Assembly: GCA_036501665.1 (NCBI GenBank)
Contig: DASXZW010000097.1
Location: 1 to 64,000 of the forward strand
Direction: 5' to 3'
DNA length: 64,000 bases
DNA from: DATAUD01 sp036501665
GTDB lineage: Bacteria > Verrucomicrobiota > Verrucomicrobiia > Limisphaerales > Palsa-1400
Below, one piece after another: positions 9,405-17,529 of this stretch. The translations under genes and the position numbers were made by a program. The notes under the pieces are model-generated. The model saw only the letters and a program-made list of their open reading frames with translations. It was not told the DNA's origin and ran no database searches. Within the stretch, counting starts at the first letter, position 1. Each line of letters opens with the position of its first letter.

Positions 9405-9839
9405 GCGCGCGGAATCCTCGCCCGCTTTCAGCGGCAAACACCGCTACATTTTGAGGTAGGGACACCTCGCCGAGGCGTCCGTTCCAGTCAACTAAATGTC
9501 CCGAGGTAGTTTTACATACTTTATGCGTTTGACATGACCGCACCTCGGAAAATGCGTTGCCAGCCATACACGAAAGGCGAAAGGAAAGGAGAATGTGACA
9601 AGTCTCTTCTTGACAATTGAAGGGCCGTCGCGTAGCTTTTGGGGATGACGCCCGGTTCTTGCTCAACCACAGGTGAGGAGTTTTGTGACGGGCGCTCAGG
9701 ATTTGTACACCAAGGGAACGAAGGACACGAAGAACTGCGCCAAAGGCCTGGCGCTGCGAAAACTTTCAGACGCGGAAGTCTCCTCTCTTCAGCCCTCGTC
9801 CTCCACAAGTTTGTCCCGGATAAGGCGTCGGTACGGAGG
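9405..9839. other. Intergenic region with a dispersed palindromic repeat; no gene
   Basis: A gap of 435 bases between the DUF1501 gene and the PEP-CTERM gene. An open frame continues from 9639 into the PEP-CTERM gene, but the residues before 9840 are unlike a signal peptide and I do not count them as coding. The gap holds the 28-bp repeat at 9455-9482 described separately and, before it, a short GCGG...CCGC segment. No convincing promoter was found by eye. Confidence 0.5.
9455..9482 (-). repeat. 28-bp dispersed palindromic repeat (copy 1)
   Basis: The minus strand of this stretch matches 30182-30209 over 28 bases with one mismatch. The core is a GC-rich palindrome centred on CTCGGCGAG. Both copies lie between genes, next to the start region of a downstream gene. 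Confidence 0.75.
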
Positions 9840-10508
9840 ATGGTTTTGGGGATTGCCGTTTTTGCTTTGATGGGAGCTTGCGGAGCCTTCGCGCAAGGGA
9901 CATTTCAGAATCTTGATTTTGAGGCGGCGAATGTTGTTCCAATTTCAGGACAGCCCTATGCAGTGACCGCCGCAAACGCGCTTCCCGATTGGACAGTCAA
10001 CTATGGGGTTGTTCAACAAACACAGATTTATTACAACGACCCGTCTCTAGGTGGCACAGCAGTGACGCTTGAGGCAAATGGATATCCGGGTACAGTTAGC
10101 GCAGTAGTTGATGGTAATTTTAGCGTCTTATTGCAAGGTGGACAAGTGGCCGCTTCAATAAGCCAAACCGGGCAAATACCTTCCGGGACGCAGTCTCTCC
10201 TTTTCGAGTCGGGCACCTTTTCTTTTGTCTCACCGGAGGTTTCAATAGGAAGCGATGTGCTAACTCTTTTTCCTTTGACTACTCACGGAAACTTCACCAC
10301 ATACGGTGCGAATATACCCTCATTCGCCGGCGCGACCGAGCAATTAACTTTTACGGTGCCGCCGGATTACGGTGCTTACGTATTTGACGACATTTCGTTT
10401 TCACCCAATCCGATTACCGTCACGCCGGAGCCAGACCCCGTCATTTTGATGGGTATCGGAGGGGCATTATTCGCCGCCTACCGCCGCTTCGCGCCAAAGC
10501 GGAAATGA
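9840..10508 (+). CDS. PEP-CTERM sorted secreted protein
   Basis: 222 residues from the ATG at 9840. The N-terminus is a signal peptide (VLGIAVFALMGACGAFA). The middle is a beta-rich domain starting with GTFQNLDFEAAN, a common form among verrucomicrobial exported proteins. The C-terminus is a sorting signal: a PEP triplet (TPEPDPV), a short hydrophobic helix, then a basic tail (YRRFAPKRK). It should be cleaved and anchored by an exosortase, which is not in this window. Start choice: a GGAGG at 9835-9839 directly touches the ATG, too close for normal use. A TTG at 9846 in the same frame is spaced six bases from it, so the true start may be TTG 9846, two residues shorter. Confidence 0.82.
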   Translation: MVLGIAVFALMGACGAFAQGTFQNLDFEAANVVPISGQPYAVTAANALPDWTVNYGVVQQTQIYYNDPSLGGTAVTLEANGYPGTVSAVVDGNFSVLLQGGQVAASISQTGQIPSGTQSLLFESGTFSFVSPEVSIGSDVLTLFPLTTHGNFTTYGANIPSFAGATEQLTFTVPPDYGAYVFDDISFSPNPITVTPEPDPVILMGIGGALFAAYRRFAPKRK

Positions 10509-10541
10509 AATGGGCCATCGCCATTTTTGCAATCGCCCTTC

Positions 10542-11948
10542 TTATCTTGGGAGCTGGCCTTGCGGAATCTTGACGGTAAATTCCGCGCCCTTGGCAGGCT
10601 GGCTTTGCACGGAGACGGTGCCGTGGTGGGCTTCGATGATTGCTTTCACGAGGCTCAAACCAAGCCCGAGGCCGCGTTGGGAACGGCTTTTGTCGCCGCG
10701 ATAAAGGCGTTCCCAAATTCGGGGCTGTTCGTCTGGCGGGATGCCCATGCCCGTGTCGTGAATTTTCACGATCACTTCGCCCAGGTCAACCGAGCCTGAT
10801 ATTTCAACCTTGCCGCCTTCCGGGGTGTATTTGATGGCGTTGTCAAGAAGATTTGCAAAGGCCTGGCGCATCCGGGTTGCATCAAGCATTGCTTCGCACC
10901 AGACTGGAAAATCCATCGTGACGTTAACCTTTTTTTCCTCCGCGACAAATTCGTACAGTCCAACGACGCTCTTGAGTAGTTCCGCAACAGAAGTTTTTTC
11001 CAAATTCAACTTCATCATCCCGACCTCGGCCTCGGTGATGTCCATGAGCGCGGTAAGCATCGTCAGAACGCGGTCGGTCTCCTCAACGCAATCAGCCAAA
11101 GCCTCGCGCGCCGCCGAATCCCCGGTGGCCTGCACGGCGACTTCCGCCGTGCCGCGCAAACGAGTCAGCGGAGTGCGAAGATCGTGCGCGACATTGTCGA
11201 GCGCCTCGCGCATTCCCTGAATCAACGCCTGGTTCTTGTCAAGAACACGGTTAAATTGGCGAGCCATGTCCTCAAGGTCGGTTCGCCTTGCGCTCGCGGG
11301 AACGCGCGCGGAAAGGTTTCCTGTGTCAAGTATTGCGCGGGCCGTCGCCGCGACCTCCCGGATCGGCTTCGTGACGCGATGAGCGAAAAATGCGCCACCC
11401 AGCACGCCAATCAGCAGGGTCGGCGTCATCACGATCAGGAAACTTCGGCGAAACGGTTCAAGAATGGCTTTGCGGTCGTCCGTGCTCCGGGCCACTTGCA
11501 ACACGGAGCCGTCGCCCAGTCGCATGGACTCGACCATGATGTCCCGCTTTTCGTCCTTTGGAATGACAAGCAATTCGCGCCTCGATTGCCCGACGCTTTG
11601 GTCGAGCGCGGAGGTGTCGGTCTGATACCAATCATCGGGAGCCGCAACAAATATCACGGAATTAAGCGGGTTGGACAAACGGACAAAGAAGGATTTCTCC
11701 TTCGCGGAATCGCGACTGCGCTGGACAAGGTATTGCAACGCTCCCAATCCGCCGCTGCTGTAAACGGCCGCGCATTCCGTGAGCCGCGCCTCGATGATTT
11801 CCCGGTCCTTGCGTTGAAGCGCCGACGCGAGCAGAAAGTAGAGCAGGCCCACCAGAATCGCCGCGCTAAAGGTAAACAACGCCGCGTAACCCGCGCTCAG
11901 GCGAAACGTGAAGCTTCGCGTCAGGCGATCAAGCGGGTTTGAGGGCAT
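10542..11948 (-). CDS. Sensor histidine kinase (HAMP, HisKA, HATPase_c)
   Basis: 468 residues from the ATG at 11948, which overlaps the end of the response regulator gene by 20 bases. Two membrane segments (about residues 15-40, and a second near VMTPTLLIGVLGGAFFA) flank a periplasmic sensor domain of roughly 120 residues. After these come a HAMP linker, the HisKA H-box HDLRTPLTRLRG, and the ATPase domain with N-box NLLDNAIKYTP, G1 box DTGMGIP and G2 box GLGLGLSLVKAI. The organisation resembles the CusS/heavy-metal sensor group, but the sensor domain gives no clear ligand. It should phosphorylate the regulator encoded just upstream in the same operon. Confidence 0.93.
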   Translation of the reverse strand: MPSNPLDRLTRSFTFRLSAGYAALFTFSAAILVGLLYFLLASALQRKDREIIEARLTECAAVYSSGGLGALQYLVQRSRDSAKEKSFFVRLSNPLNSVIFVAAPDDWYQTDTSALDQSVGQSRRELLVIPKDEKRDIMVESMRLGDGSVLQVARSTDDRKAILEPFRRSFLIVMTPTLLIGVLGGAFFAHRVTKPIREVAATARAILDTGNLSARVPASARRTDLEDMARQFNRVLDKNQALIQGMREALDNVAHDLRTPLTRLRGTAEVAVQATGDSAAREALADCVEETDRVLTMLTALMDITEAEVGMMKLNLEKTSVAELLKSVVGLYEFVAEEKKVNVTMDFPVWCEAMLDATRMRQAFANLLDNAIKYTPEGGKVEISGSVDLGEVIVKIHDTGMGIPPDEQPRIWERLYRGDKSRSQRGLGLGLSLVKAIIEAHHGTVSVQSQPAKGAEFTVKIPQGQLPR

Positions 11949-12603
11949 AGCCGACTCCGCGAATGGTCTGGATGAGTTTGACGGGAAAATCCTTGTCCAC
12001 CTTAGTCCGCAACCGATGCACAAGGACATCCACGACATTGGTCTGCGGATCAAAGCTGTAATCCCAAAGTTGCTCCAGGATCATCGTCTTCGTGACCGCG
12101 CGACCGGGATGCCGCAGCAACAATTCCAACAATGCGAACTCGCGTGATTGAAGTTCAATTGCCTGTTCATCGCGGGAAACCTCGCGTGTCAACAAGTTCA
12201 TCGTAAGGCCGGCTGCCGAAAGTGTCGTCGGCTCCGCGGTTCGCGCGGCCCGGCGGATCAGCGCCTGAACGCGCGCGAGCAATTCCGAGAACGCGAACGG
12301 CTTGGTCAAATAATCGTCCCCGCCCGCCTGCAAACCTTTGACGCGATCATCCACCCTCGCCTTCGCGCTGAGGATCAGCACCGGGGTAAGAATTTGGTCT
12401 TGACGCAACTGGCGGAGCATCGAGAGTCCGTCAAGCTTCGGCAGCATGATGTCGATGACTGCGGCGTCGTAGCTGACTGAACGGGCCAGGGCGAGCCCGT
12501 TTTCGCCGTCGGAAGCGTGGTCGGCGGCGAAGCCGTTTTGCTTCAGGCCGTTGACCACGAACGAGGCGATTTTGCTGTCATCTTCAACTACAAGCACCCG
12601 CAT
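11929..12603 (-). CDS. OmpR-family response regulator
   Basis: 224 residues from the ATG at 12603. The frame is open upstream, but the receiver homology begins exactly at RVLVVEDDSK. The receiver domain has the acidic pair Glu7/Asp8/Asp9, phospho-acceptor Asp51 (VIDIMLPKLDG) and the conserved Lys near TKPF. The C-terminal winged helix (about 125-224) carries REFALLELLLRHPGR and DPQTNVVDVLVHRLR. It is the first gene of the operon with the histidine kinase. Its targets are unknown; the divergent DUF1080 gene across a 290-base gap is one candidate by position only. Confidence 0.95.
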   Translation of the reverse strand: MRVLVVEDDSKIASFVVNGLKQNGFAADHASDGENGLALARSVSYDAAVIDIMLPKLDGLSMLRQLRQDQILTPVLILSAKARVDDRVKGLQAGGDDYLTKPFAFSELLARVQALIRRAARTAEPTTLSAAGLTMNLLTREVSRDEQAIELQSREFALLELLLRHPGRAVTKTMILEQLWDYSFDPQTNVVDVLVHRLRTKVDKDFPVKLIQTIRGVGYALKPA

Positions 12604-12673
12604 ATGAATGATACAAAGTAAGCCAAAATGGAGTCGCAAAGAAGTTTTAACTTGTTGATACGGTCCCAACTTC

Positions 12674-12705
12674 TCCCTCTCTTCCACGCAAGTGGAGGAG
12701 AGGGA
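12674..12705. repeat. 14-bp stem hairpin with GCAA loop, member of a dispersed CCCTCTCTTCCAC repeat family
   Basis: Bases 12674-12687 pair with 12692-12705 (14 pairs, one of them a G-U wobble) around the tetraloop GCAA, a GNRA-type loop. CCCTCTCTTCCAC is also present at 23800-23811, at the foot of another hairpin. It lies in the 291-base gap (12604-12894) between the divergent regulator and DUF1080 genes. Confidence 0.7.
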
Positions 12706-12894
12706 CGGGGAGAGGAGGTTCTTTCGCTCGGGAAAATTCGCAGCAGATACGCTCTTCGTCTTGCCAAAAAAACTCAGTCTCTTCACACAAAGCTCCACTC
12801 TCGTGTAGATGGCAAGCGTTGTAGCGTAAAATTTCCCGGGCAGATTTATTTGCTTTTGCTGATGAGGAAGGCGTGGCAGAATCACCGCACACTT

Positions 12895-13614
12895 ATGAAA
12901 TTATTCAAGACTCTTATTGCTTCGACGACACTAGCCTTGATGGCTGCGTTACCCGCTTTTGCGCAAGAAAACAATACGCTGACCGACGCTGAAAAGGCAG
13001 ACGGCTGGCAGCTTCTCTTCGACGGCAAGTCGATGAACGGCTGGCACCGCTTCCATCAAGAAGGCGTCCCACACGGTTGGAAAATCGAGGATGACGCGAT
13101 GGTCAATCCGCACGGCGCAGGCGACATTTGCACCGACCAGAAGTTCGATTGGTTTATATTGGAATTGGATTACCGGATTTCAGCGGATGGGAACAGCGGC
13201 ATCATGTATCACGTGACCGACAAAGGCAACGCGATCTGGGCGACCGGGCCGGAGTTCCAGTTGGAAGACAATGCAACTGCCGAGGATCCCCAGCGATGCG
13301 GATGGCTTTACGCGCTTTATCAACCCACAACCGATCCGGCAACGGGCAAGCCGCTCGACGCCACCAAACCGGCGAATCAATGGAACCACGTGAAGATCGT
13401 TATTTCACCGCAAAAATGCGAACACTGGGTCAACGGCGTGAAGTATCTCGAATACGTCATCCACAGCCCTGATTTCAATGAGCGCGTCGAGAAGAGCAAA
13501 TTTGGGAAGATGCAAGGTTTTGCTGTTTCGGACACCGGTTACATCGGTTTCCAAGGCGACCATCCCGGAGCGGTTGCATTCCGCAATGTAAAAATCAAGC
13601 CTCTGAAGCAATAG
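12895..13614 (+). CDS. Secreted DUF1080 (3-keto-disaccharide hydrolase family) protein
   Basis: 239 residues. The signal peptide (MKLFKTLIASTTLALMAALP, ending AFAQ) fixes the start at 12895; the open frame upstream lacks signal-peptide character. The mature part is a DUF1080 domain, a concanavalin-like beta sandwich. Its landmarks are LLFDGKSMNGWH near the start, FILELDYRIS, NSGIMYHV, NHVKIVI and the C-terminal YIGFQGDHPGAVAFRNVKIKP. Some members hydrolyse 3-keto-glycosides in periplasmic sugar catabolism; the substrate here cannot be told. A second, more divergent member is at 62843-63481. Confidence 0.9.
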   Translation: MKLFKTLIASTTLALMAALPAFAQENNTLTDAEKADGWQLLFDGKSMNGWHRFHQEGVPHGWKIEDDAMVNPHGAGDICTDQKFDWFILELDYRISADGNSGIMYHVTDKGNAIWATGPEFQLEDNATAEDPQRCGWLYALYQPTTDPATGKPLDATKPANQWNHVKIVISPQKCEHWVNGVKYLEYVIHSPDFNERVEKSKFGKMQGFAVSDTGYIGFQGDHPGAVAFRNVKIKPLKQ

Positions 13615-13657
13615 GCTTGGAAGATGCCCCTGAATTTGGGCCTCATTGGAAGTATTT

Positions 13658-13686
13658 GGGCGGCGCGGAAACGCCGTCCTTTCTCT
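13658..13686. terminator. Rho-independent terminator between convergent genes
   Basis: GGGCGGCG at 13658-13665 pairs with CGCCGTCC at 13672-13679 (eight pairs, one of them G-U) around a six-base loop, followed by TTTCTCT. It lies between the end of the DUF1080 gene (13614) and the end of the PhoB-like gene (13690), and best serves the plus strand. Confidence 0.6.
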
Positions 13687-13689
13687 GTA

Positions 13690-14376
13690 CTAGTTCAGCG
13701 CGGATTGAAAACGATAGCCCACACCGCGGACGGTATCGAGGAAGCGCGCTGCCGGACCGAGTTTCTCGCGAAGACGACGCATGTGCGTATCCACAGTGCG
13801 GGTGTCAATATGAGATTCGTATTCCCAAACATCGCGCAGCAATTGATCGCGGGATTGCACATGACCCGCGCGTTGAATGAGCAGCGTGAGCAACTTGAAC
13901 TCCGTCGCAGTCAACTCGACGCGTTTGCTTTTCACAGTCACCAAGTGACGTGAAGTATCCACCTGCAATGGTCCAAAAACATGTTGGGTCTTGGGCTGCG
14001 GGCCGTTATTTTGTTCGAGCCGCCGCTTGACGCGAAGCACTAATTCACGCGGGCTGAAAGGCTTTGGCACGTAATCGGTCGCGCCTAATTCCAAGCCAAC
14101 GATCCGGTCCAACTCACTTGCCCGGGCGGTCAACATGATAATCGGGATGTCGCTGGTTTTGGAATCGCGCCGGAGAAGTTTGCACACTTCCAACCCATCC
14201 ATTTCCGGCAGCATCAAATCCAGCAGGATCAAATCGGGCGTGATTGTCCGCGCTTTGCGCAAGGCATCAGCGCCGTCCACGGCAGTCTCGGTTTGAAAAC
14301 CGGCTTGGCCGAGATTATAGGTCACGAGATCGAGAACATCCGGTTCATCATCCACCACGAGTATCTTAGTCTTCAC
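13690..14376 (-). CDS. PhoB-like OmpR-family response regulator, orphan
   Basis: 228 residues from a GTG at 14376, matching the usual PhoB length. An ATG at 14406 would add ten residues, and neither start has a clear ribosome binding site. The receiver has Asp9/Asp10, phospho-acceptor Asp53 (LILLDLMLPEMDG) and the conserved KPFSP lysine. The DNA-binding domain has ELTATEFKLLTLLIQ and DTRTVDTHMRRLREK, close to PhoB/RegX3-type proteins. No histidine kinase or phosphate transport gene is adjacent, so its kinase must be elsewhere. It lies downstream of the heptose-type adenylyltransferase gene on the same strand (67-base gap). Confidence 0.92.
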   Translation of the reverse strand: MKTKILVVDDEPDVLDLVTYNLGQAGFQTETAVDGADALRKARTITPDLILLDLMLPEMDGLEVCKLLRRDSKTSDIPIIMLTARASELDRIVGLELGATDYVPKPFSPRELVLRVKRRLEQNNGPQPKTQHVFGPLQVDTSRHLVTVKSKRVELTATEFKLLTLLIQRAGHVQSRDQLLRDVWEYESHIDTRTVDTHMRRLREKLGPAARFLDTVRGVGYRFQSALN

Positions 14377-14443
14377 GAAACTATTTGAACACAGTTGTTG
14401 CCACATACAACGGCAGCCAAGTGACAAATATGTTACGAAGGCG

Positions 14444-15286
14444 TTACCGTGGCGGCTGCTGCTGCTGGTAGGTCTCGATCAATTCTTTGATGCGGCGGGC
14501 GTCGTCCTTTCGATGGCCGTGGCTGGCGATGGGGTCAGTGCCGCCGGTGGATTCAATCAAAATATCGGACCACATTAAACCCGTTTTGATGTGGACAGAG
14601 GCGACTTTTTGAATGCCAACGCTCATTTCATCGCTGCGAAACCACGACCGCTTGTGGCGCACAACGGATTTGTCCGTGACTTCGATGACGGTTGGAAACA
14701 AATGGTTGCCCCGTGTCCACCGACTGGCCTGAAAGGATTCGCTCGGCATGGACTCGATTAACGCGCCGGGAGCTTCCTCTTGCAAGTCATATTGTACCCC
14801 ATCCGTTTTGTTGATTTTGCCGATGAGCGCCGTGGTGGACTTCCCCGGAACCGCTCCCAACAGGACGATTTGGACGCCCATTTTTTCAAGCATCCGACGT
14901 TCGTCCTGGTTGATGGTATCCAACGTGTAGTCGCCGCCCTTCGCATAGACATCCGGCTTCACGGCTTCGAGAAACGACCGCGCATCGACTTCCGCGAAAA
15001 TATAAACCGCATCCACCGATTCCAAAGCCGCCAAAACTCCCGCGCGATCGAACTGGCTGTTGAGCGGGCGACCGGGACCTTTGAGGGCTTGCACCCCGGC
15101 ATCGCTGGTGACGCCGATCAGCAAAGCATCGCCCTGGTCTCGCGCTTGTTGGAGGTAAGTCACATGGCCGAGATGAAGAACATCGAAGCAGCCGTTCGTG
15201 ACAACCAGTTTGAGGCCTGTGCGACGAAGGTTTTCGCGCCAGGGTCCGAGGGTTGACGCAGTCAGAATCTTCTCAGCGAAGTCCAT
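14444..15286 (-). CDS. RfaE2/HldE-type nucleotidyltransferase fused to a PH-like domain
   Basis: 280 residues in two parts. Residues 1 to about 160 are a cytidylyltransferase-fold domain like the D-glycero-beta-D-manno-heptose 1-phosphate adenylyltransferase, with VVTNGCFDVLHLGH (HxGH), GVTSDAGVQALKGPGRP, YAKGGDYT and GKSTTALIGKI. This step makes ADP-heptose for lipopolysaccharide core. Residues from about 165 to the end are an added domain with FPTVIEVTDKSVVRHKRSWF and IQKVASVHIKTGLMWSDILI. This resembles bacterial PH (bPH/DUF304-like) domains and is not part of RfaE2. The two-domain form is unusual. The kinase and phosphatase genes that could feed it lie divergently at 15671-17520. The adenylyltransferase call is firm; the PH call is by pattern only. 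Confidence 0.85.
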   Translation of the reverse strand: MDFAEKILTASTLGPWRENLRRTGLKLVVTNGCFDVLHLGHVTYLQQARDQGDALLIGVTSDAGVQALKGPGRPLNSQFDRAGVLAALESVDAVYIFAEVDARSFLEAVKPDVYAKGGDYTLDTINQDERRMLEKMGVQIVLLGAVPGKSTTALIGKINKTDGVQYDLQEEAPGALIESMPSESFQASRWTRGNHLFPTVIEVTDKSVVRHKRSWFRSDEMSVGIQKVASVHIKTGLMWSDILIESTGGTDPIASHGHRKDDARRIKELIETYQQQQPPR

Positions 15287-15331
15287 GGATGCAATACTGA
15301 CCGATGGTAAAGCAGGTTGGTTTGAAGACAG

Positions 15332-15553
15332 TTACTGCTTTCGCAAGCACACGTAAAAAACCACCCCGTAAGCGGCGAGCGAACCGAGGATGCAAGCAAA
15401 GACATCAATTCCGCGTTCCATGCTTAATGCTTTGACGATGCCCACCCCTCCGGCAACGAGGCAACCCAACACAGCCCAACCCAGACTGTCAGCTTTGTCG
15501 GAAGTCACGGTCGAGGTTTCAACGCGATTTGCTGTCTCCGTGTTTGTTGTCAT
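15332..15553 (-). CDS. Small membrane protein of unknown function
   Basis: 73 residues with two predicted membrane helices (about 26-43 and 50-68) after a Thr/Glu-rich cytoplasmic N-terminus. No family recognised. It sits 45 bases upstream of the RfaE2-PH gene on the same strand and may be co-transcribed with it. The gap to the divergent HAD gene at 15671 is 117 bases. Confidence 0.6.
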   Translation of the reverse strand: MTTNTETANRVETSTVTSDKADSLGWAVLGCLVAGGVGIVKALSMERGIDVFACILGSLAAYGVVFYVCLRKQ

Positions 15554-15670
15554 AAGATTTAGGATAAGTTGGATGAATCCTGAAGTCCAGTCGAAAGAGC
15601 CAGCCCAGAGTTTTGCCGAAGTTCCCGTTCTCTTTGACTCTTGCCCCGCGTCGTCAAATCAGCAAAATAA

Positions 15671-16507
15671 ATGACAATGAATTTTACGCCGTTTGCGGGG
15701 TTGGTCGAATTCAGGGCCGGCTTCGCGCCGCGTTCGGGAATTTCACACGTCCTCTTTGATTTCGATGGCACGCTTTCGCTCATCCGCGAAGGCTGGCCCG
15801 CCGTCATGGTTCCGATGTTCGTCGAAATGCTACCTCCGCTGCCCAACGAGCCGGAAGAAGCGCGCCGCCAGCTTTGCTTGGACGACATCATGCGCCTCAA
15901 CGGCAAACAAACCATCTACCAGATGATTCAACTGGCCGAGCGAATCACGGCACGAGGCGGAACTCCCCGCGATCCTCTTTGGTACAAGCACGAATATCTC
16001 CGCCGCCTCGAAATCCGCATCTCGCACCGCGCCGAAGCGCTGCGTTCCGGCGCCAACAAGGACAATCATCTCGTGCATGGCGCGCGTCAATTATTGGAAA
16101 TGCTGCGCGAACGCGGCTTTTCGCTCTGGCTCGCAAGCGGGACGGATGAAGACCGCGTCAAGGCCGAGGCCGAATTGCTCGACTTGACAAAATATTTTGA
16201 CGGCCACATTTACGGCGCGCTCGACAATTACAAACAGTTCTCCAAGAAAATGATCATCGAGCGGCTGCTGCGCGAAAATTCAATTCCCGGCGAGAAATTG
16301 CTTTCCTTCGGCGACGGCTATGTGGAAATCGAAAACACCAAACACGCCGGCGGCCTCGCGGTCGCAGTCGCTTCCGATGAAGCGCAAAATGGATCGGGCC
16401 GGTTCGATGAATGGAAACGCCGGCGATTGCTCGAAGTCGGAGCCGACATCGTCATTCCCGATTACCGCGATGCCGCGCCATTGCTGGAACGGATCCTCGG
16501 CGCATGA
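15671..16507 (+). CDS. HAD-superfamily hydrolase, translationally coupled to a sugar kinase
   Basis: 278 residues. Motif I is FDFDGTL (Asp30 nucleophile, Asp32), motif II is LASGTD, and motif III/IV are the Lys of NYKQFSKK and FGDGYVEIE. A helical cap lies between motifs I and II, as in phosphoglycolate phosphatase-like type I HADs. The substrate is unknown; given its partner it is probably a sugar phosphate. The stop overlaps the start of the kinase gene (ATGA at 16504-16507), so the two are made together. An ATG two codons in (15677) is an alternative start. Confidence 0.88.
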   Translation: MTMNFTPFAGLVEFRAGFAPRSGISHVLFDFDGTLSLIREGWPAVMVPMFVEMLPPLPNEPEEARRQLCLDDIMRLNGKQTIYQMIQLAERITARGGTPRDPLWYKHEYLRRLEIRISHRAEALRSGANKDNHLVHGARQLLEMLRERGFSLWLASGTDEDRVKAEAELLDLTKYFDGHIYGALDNYKQFSKKMIIERLLRENSIPGEKLLSFGDGYVEIENTKHAGGLAVAVASDEAQNGSGRFDEWKRRRLLEVGADIVIPDYRDAAPLLERILGA

Positions 16508-17520
16508 CACCCGCTCGCTTCAAAAACCTCACTAGCCGCTACAGCGGACTTCGCATTGCAGTCGTCGGCGATTTTTGCCTCGACCGTTACCTGGAAATCG
16601 ATCCGTCCCGCAAGGAAGTTTCCATCGAAACCGGACTTCCCGTTCACAACGTCGTCCGAATCCGGTCGCAACCCGGAGGCGCGGGAACAATTCTAAATAA
16701 TCTCGTCGCGTTGGGCGTCCGCGAACTGTATCCGGTGGGATTCGCCGGAGACGACGGCGAAGGCTTTGAGCTGAACCGCGCGCTGGCTTCCATGCCTGGA
16801 GTTCATGTTGAGGAATTTTTTTTGACAAACAAAAGAGGAACGTTCACCTACACAAAGCCGCTCGTGGTCTCTCCGTGCGAAATTCCCCGGGAATTAAATC
16901 GCCTGGATTTCAAAAATTGGACTCCAACGCCGACGGCAGTTCAGCTTCGCATTACCGACGCCGTGCGCAAACTCGCTTCGCGCGTTCACGCAATTATCGT
17001 GCTCGACCAGGTCCAAGTCCCCGAGACCGGCGTGATCACGCGGCGGGTCCTCCAAGCCATCGGCGCAGTCAAGAAGAGCCATCCGAAGCTGCTCGTCATG
17101 GCCGACAGCCGTCGAACGTTAAAAGGCTATCCACCCGTTTGCCTCAAAATGAACCGGGCCGAACTCTCAAACCTCGCGGGATCAAAGCAGCTTGTTCCAA
17201 TTCAAGAAGTCGGCCCAACTGCGGCAACCTTGGCGCGAAAAACGAAAAACCATTGCTTCATCACGCTTTCAGAAAATGGAATCATCGGAGCAAGTCCCGA
17301 CGGATCGGTCGAACAATTGCCCGCAATCCCCGTGCGCGGAGAAATCGACGTCGTCGGCGCTGGAGATTGCGTCACCGCGAACCTGACCACCGCGCTTGCC
17401 GCAGGCGCGGAATTAAAAGAAGCGCTAAAAATGGCGAACGCCGCGTCATCCATTGTCGTTCATAAACTCGGCACGACCGGCACAGCCTCAATCGCAGAAA
17501 TCAAGAGGTTGCTCCTCTAA
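16504..17520 (+). CDS. PfkB-family carbohydrate kinase, HldE kinase-domain/heptokinase-like
   Basis: 338 residues from the ATG in the ATGA overlap with the HAD gene. The ribokinase/PfkB fold shows IAVVGDFCLDRY at the N-terminus, a substrate-binding RSQPGGAGTILNNL segment, and the C-terminal anion-hole/base motif VVGAGDCVTANLTTA (Asp of GAGD). The N-terminal motif and spacing resemble the kinase domain of HldE, which phosphorylates heptose-7-phosphate. With the HAD phosphatase and the divergent adenylyltransferase this suggests a three-enzyme route to an ADP-heptose-like sugar. That is an inference from position and family; another sugar phosphate is possible. The gene ends nine bases before the convergent leucine-rich-repeat gene. 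Confidence 0.85.
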   Translation: MTPARFKNLTSRYSGLRIAVVGDFCLDRYLEIDPSRKEVSIETGLPVHNVVRIRSQPGGAGTILNNLVALGVRELYPVGFAGDDGEGFELNRALASMPGVHVEEFFLTNKRGTFTYTKPLVVSPCEIPRELNRLDFKNWTPTPTAVQLRITDAVRKLASRVHAIIVLDQVQVPETGVITRRVLQAIGAVKKSHPKLLVMADSRRTLKGYPPVCLKMNRAELSNLAGSKQLVPIQEVGPTAATLARKTKNHCFITLSENGIIGASPDGSVEQLPAIPVRGEIDVVGAGDCVTANLTTALAAGAELKEALKMANAASSIVVHKLGTTGTASIAEIKRLLL

Positions 17521-17529
17521 GGGTGATCG

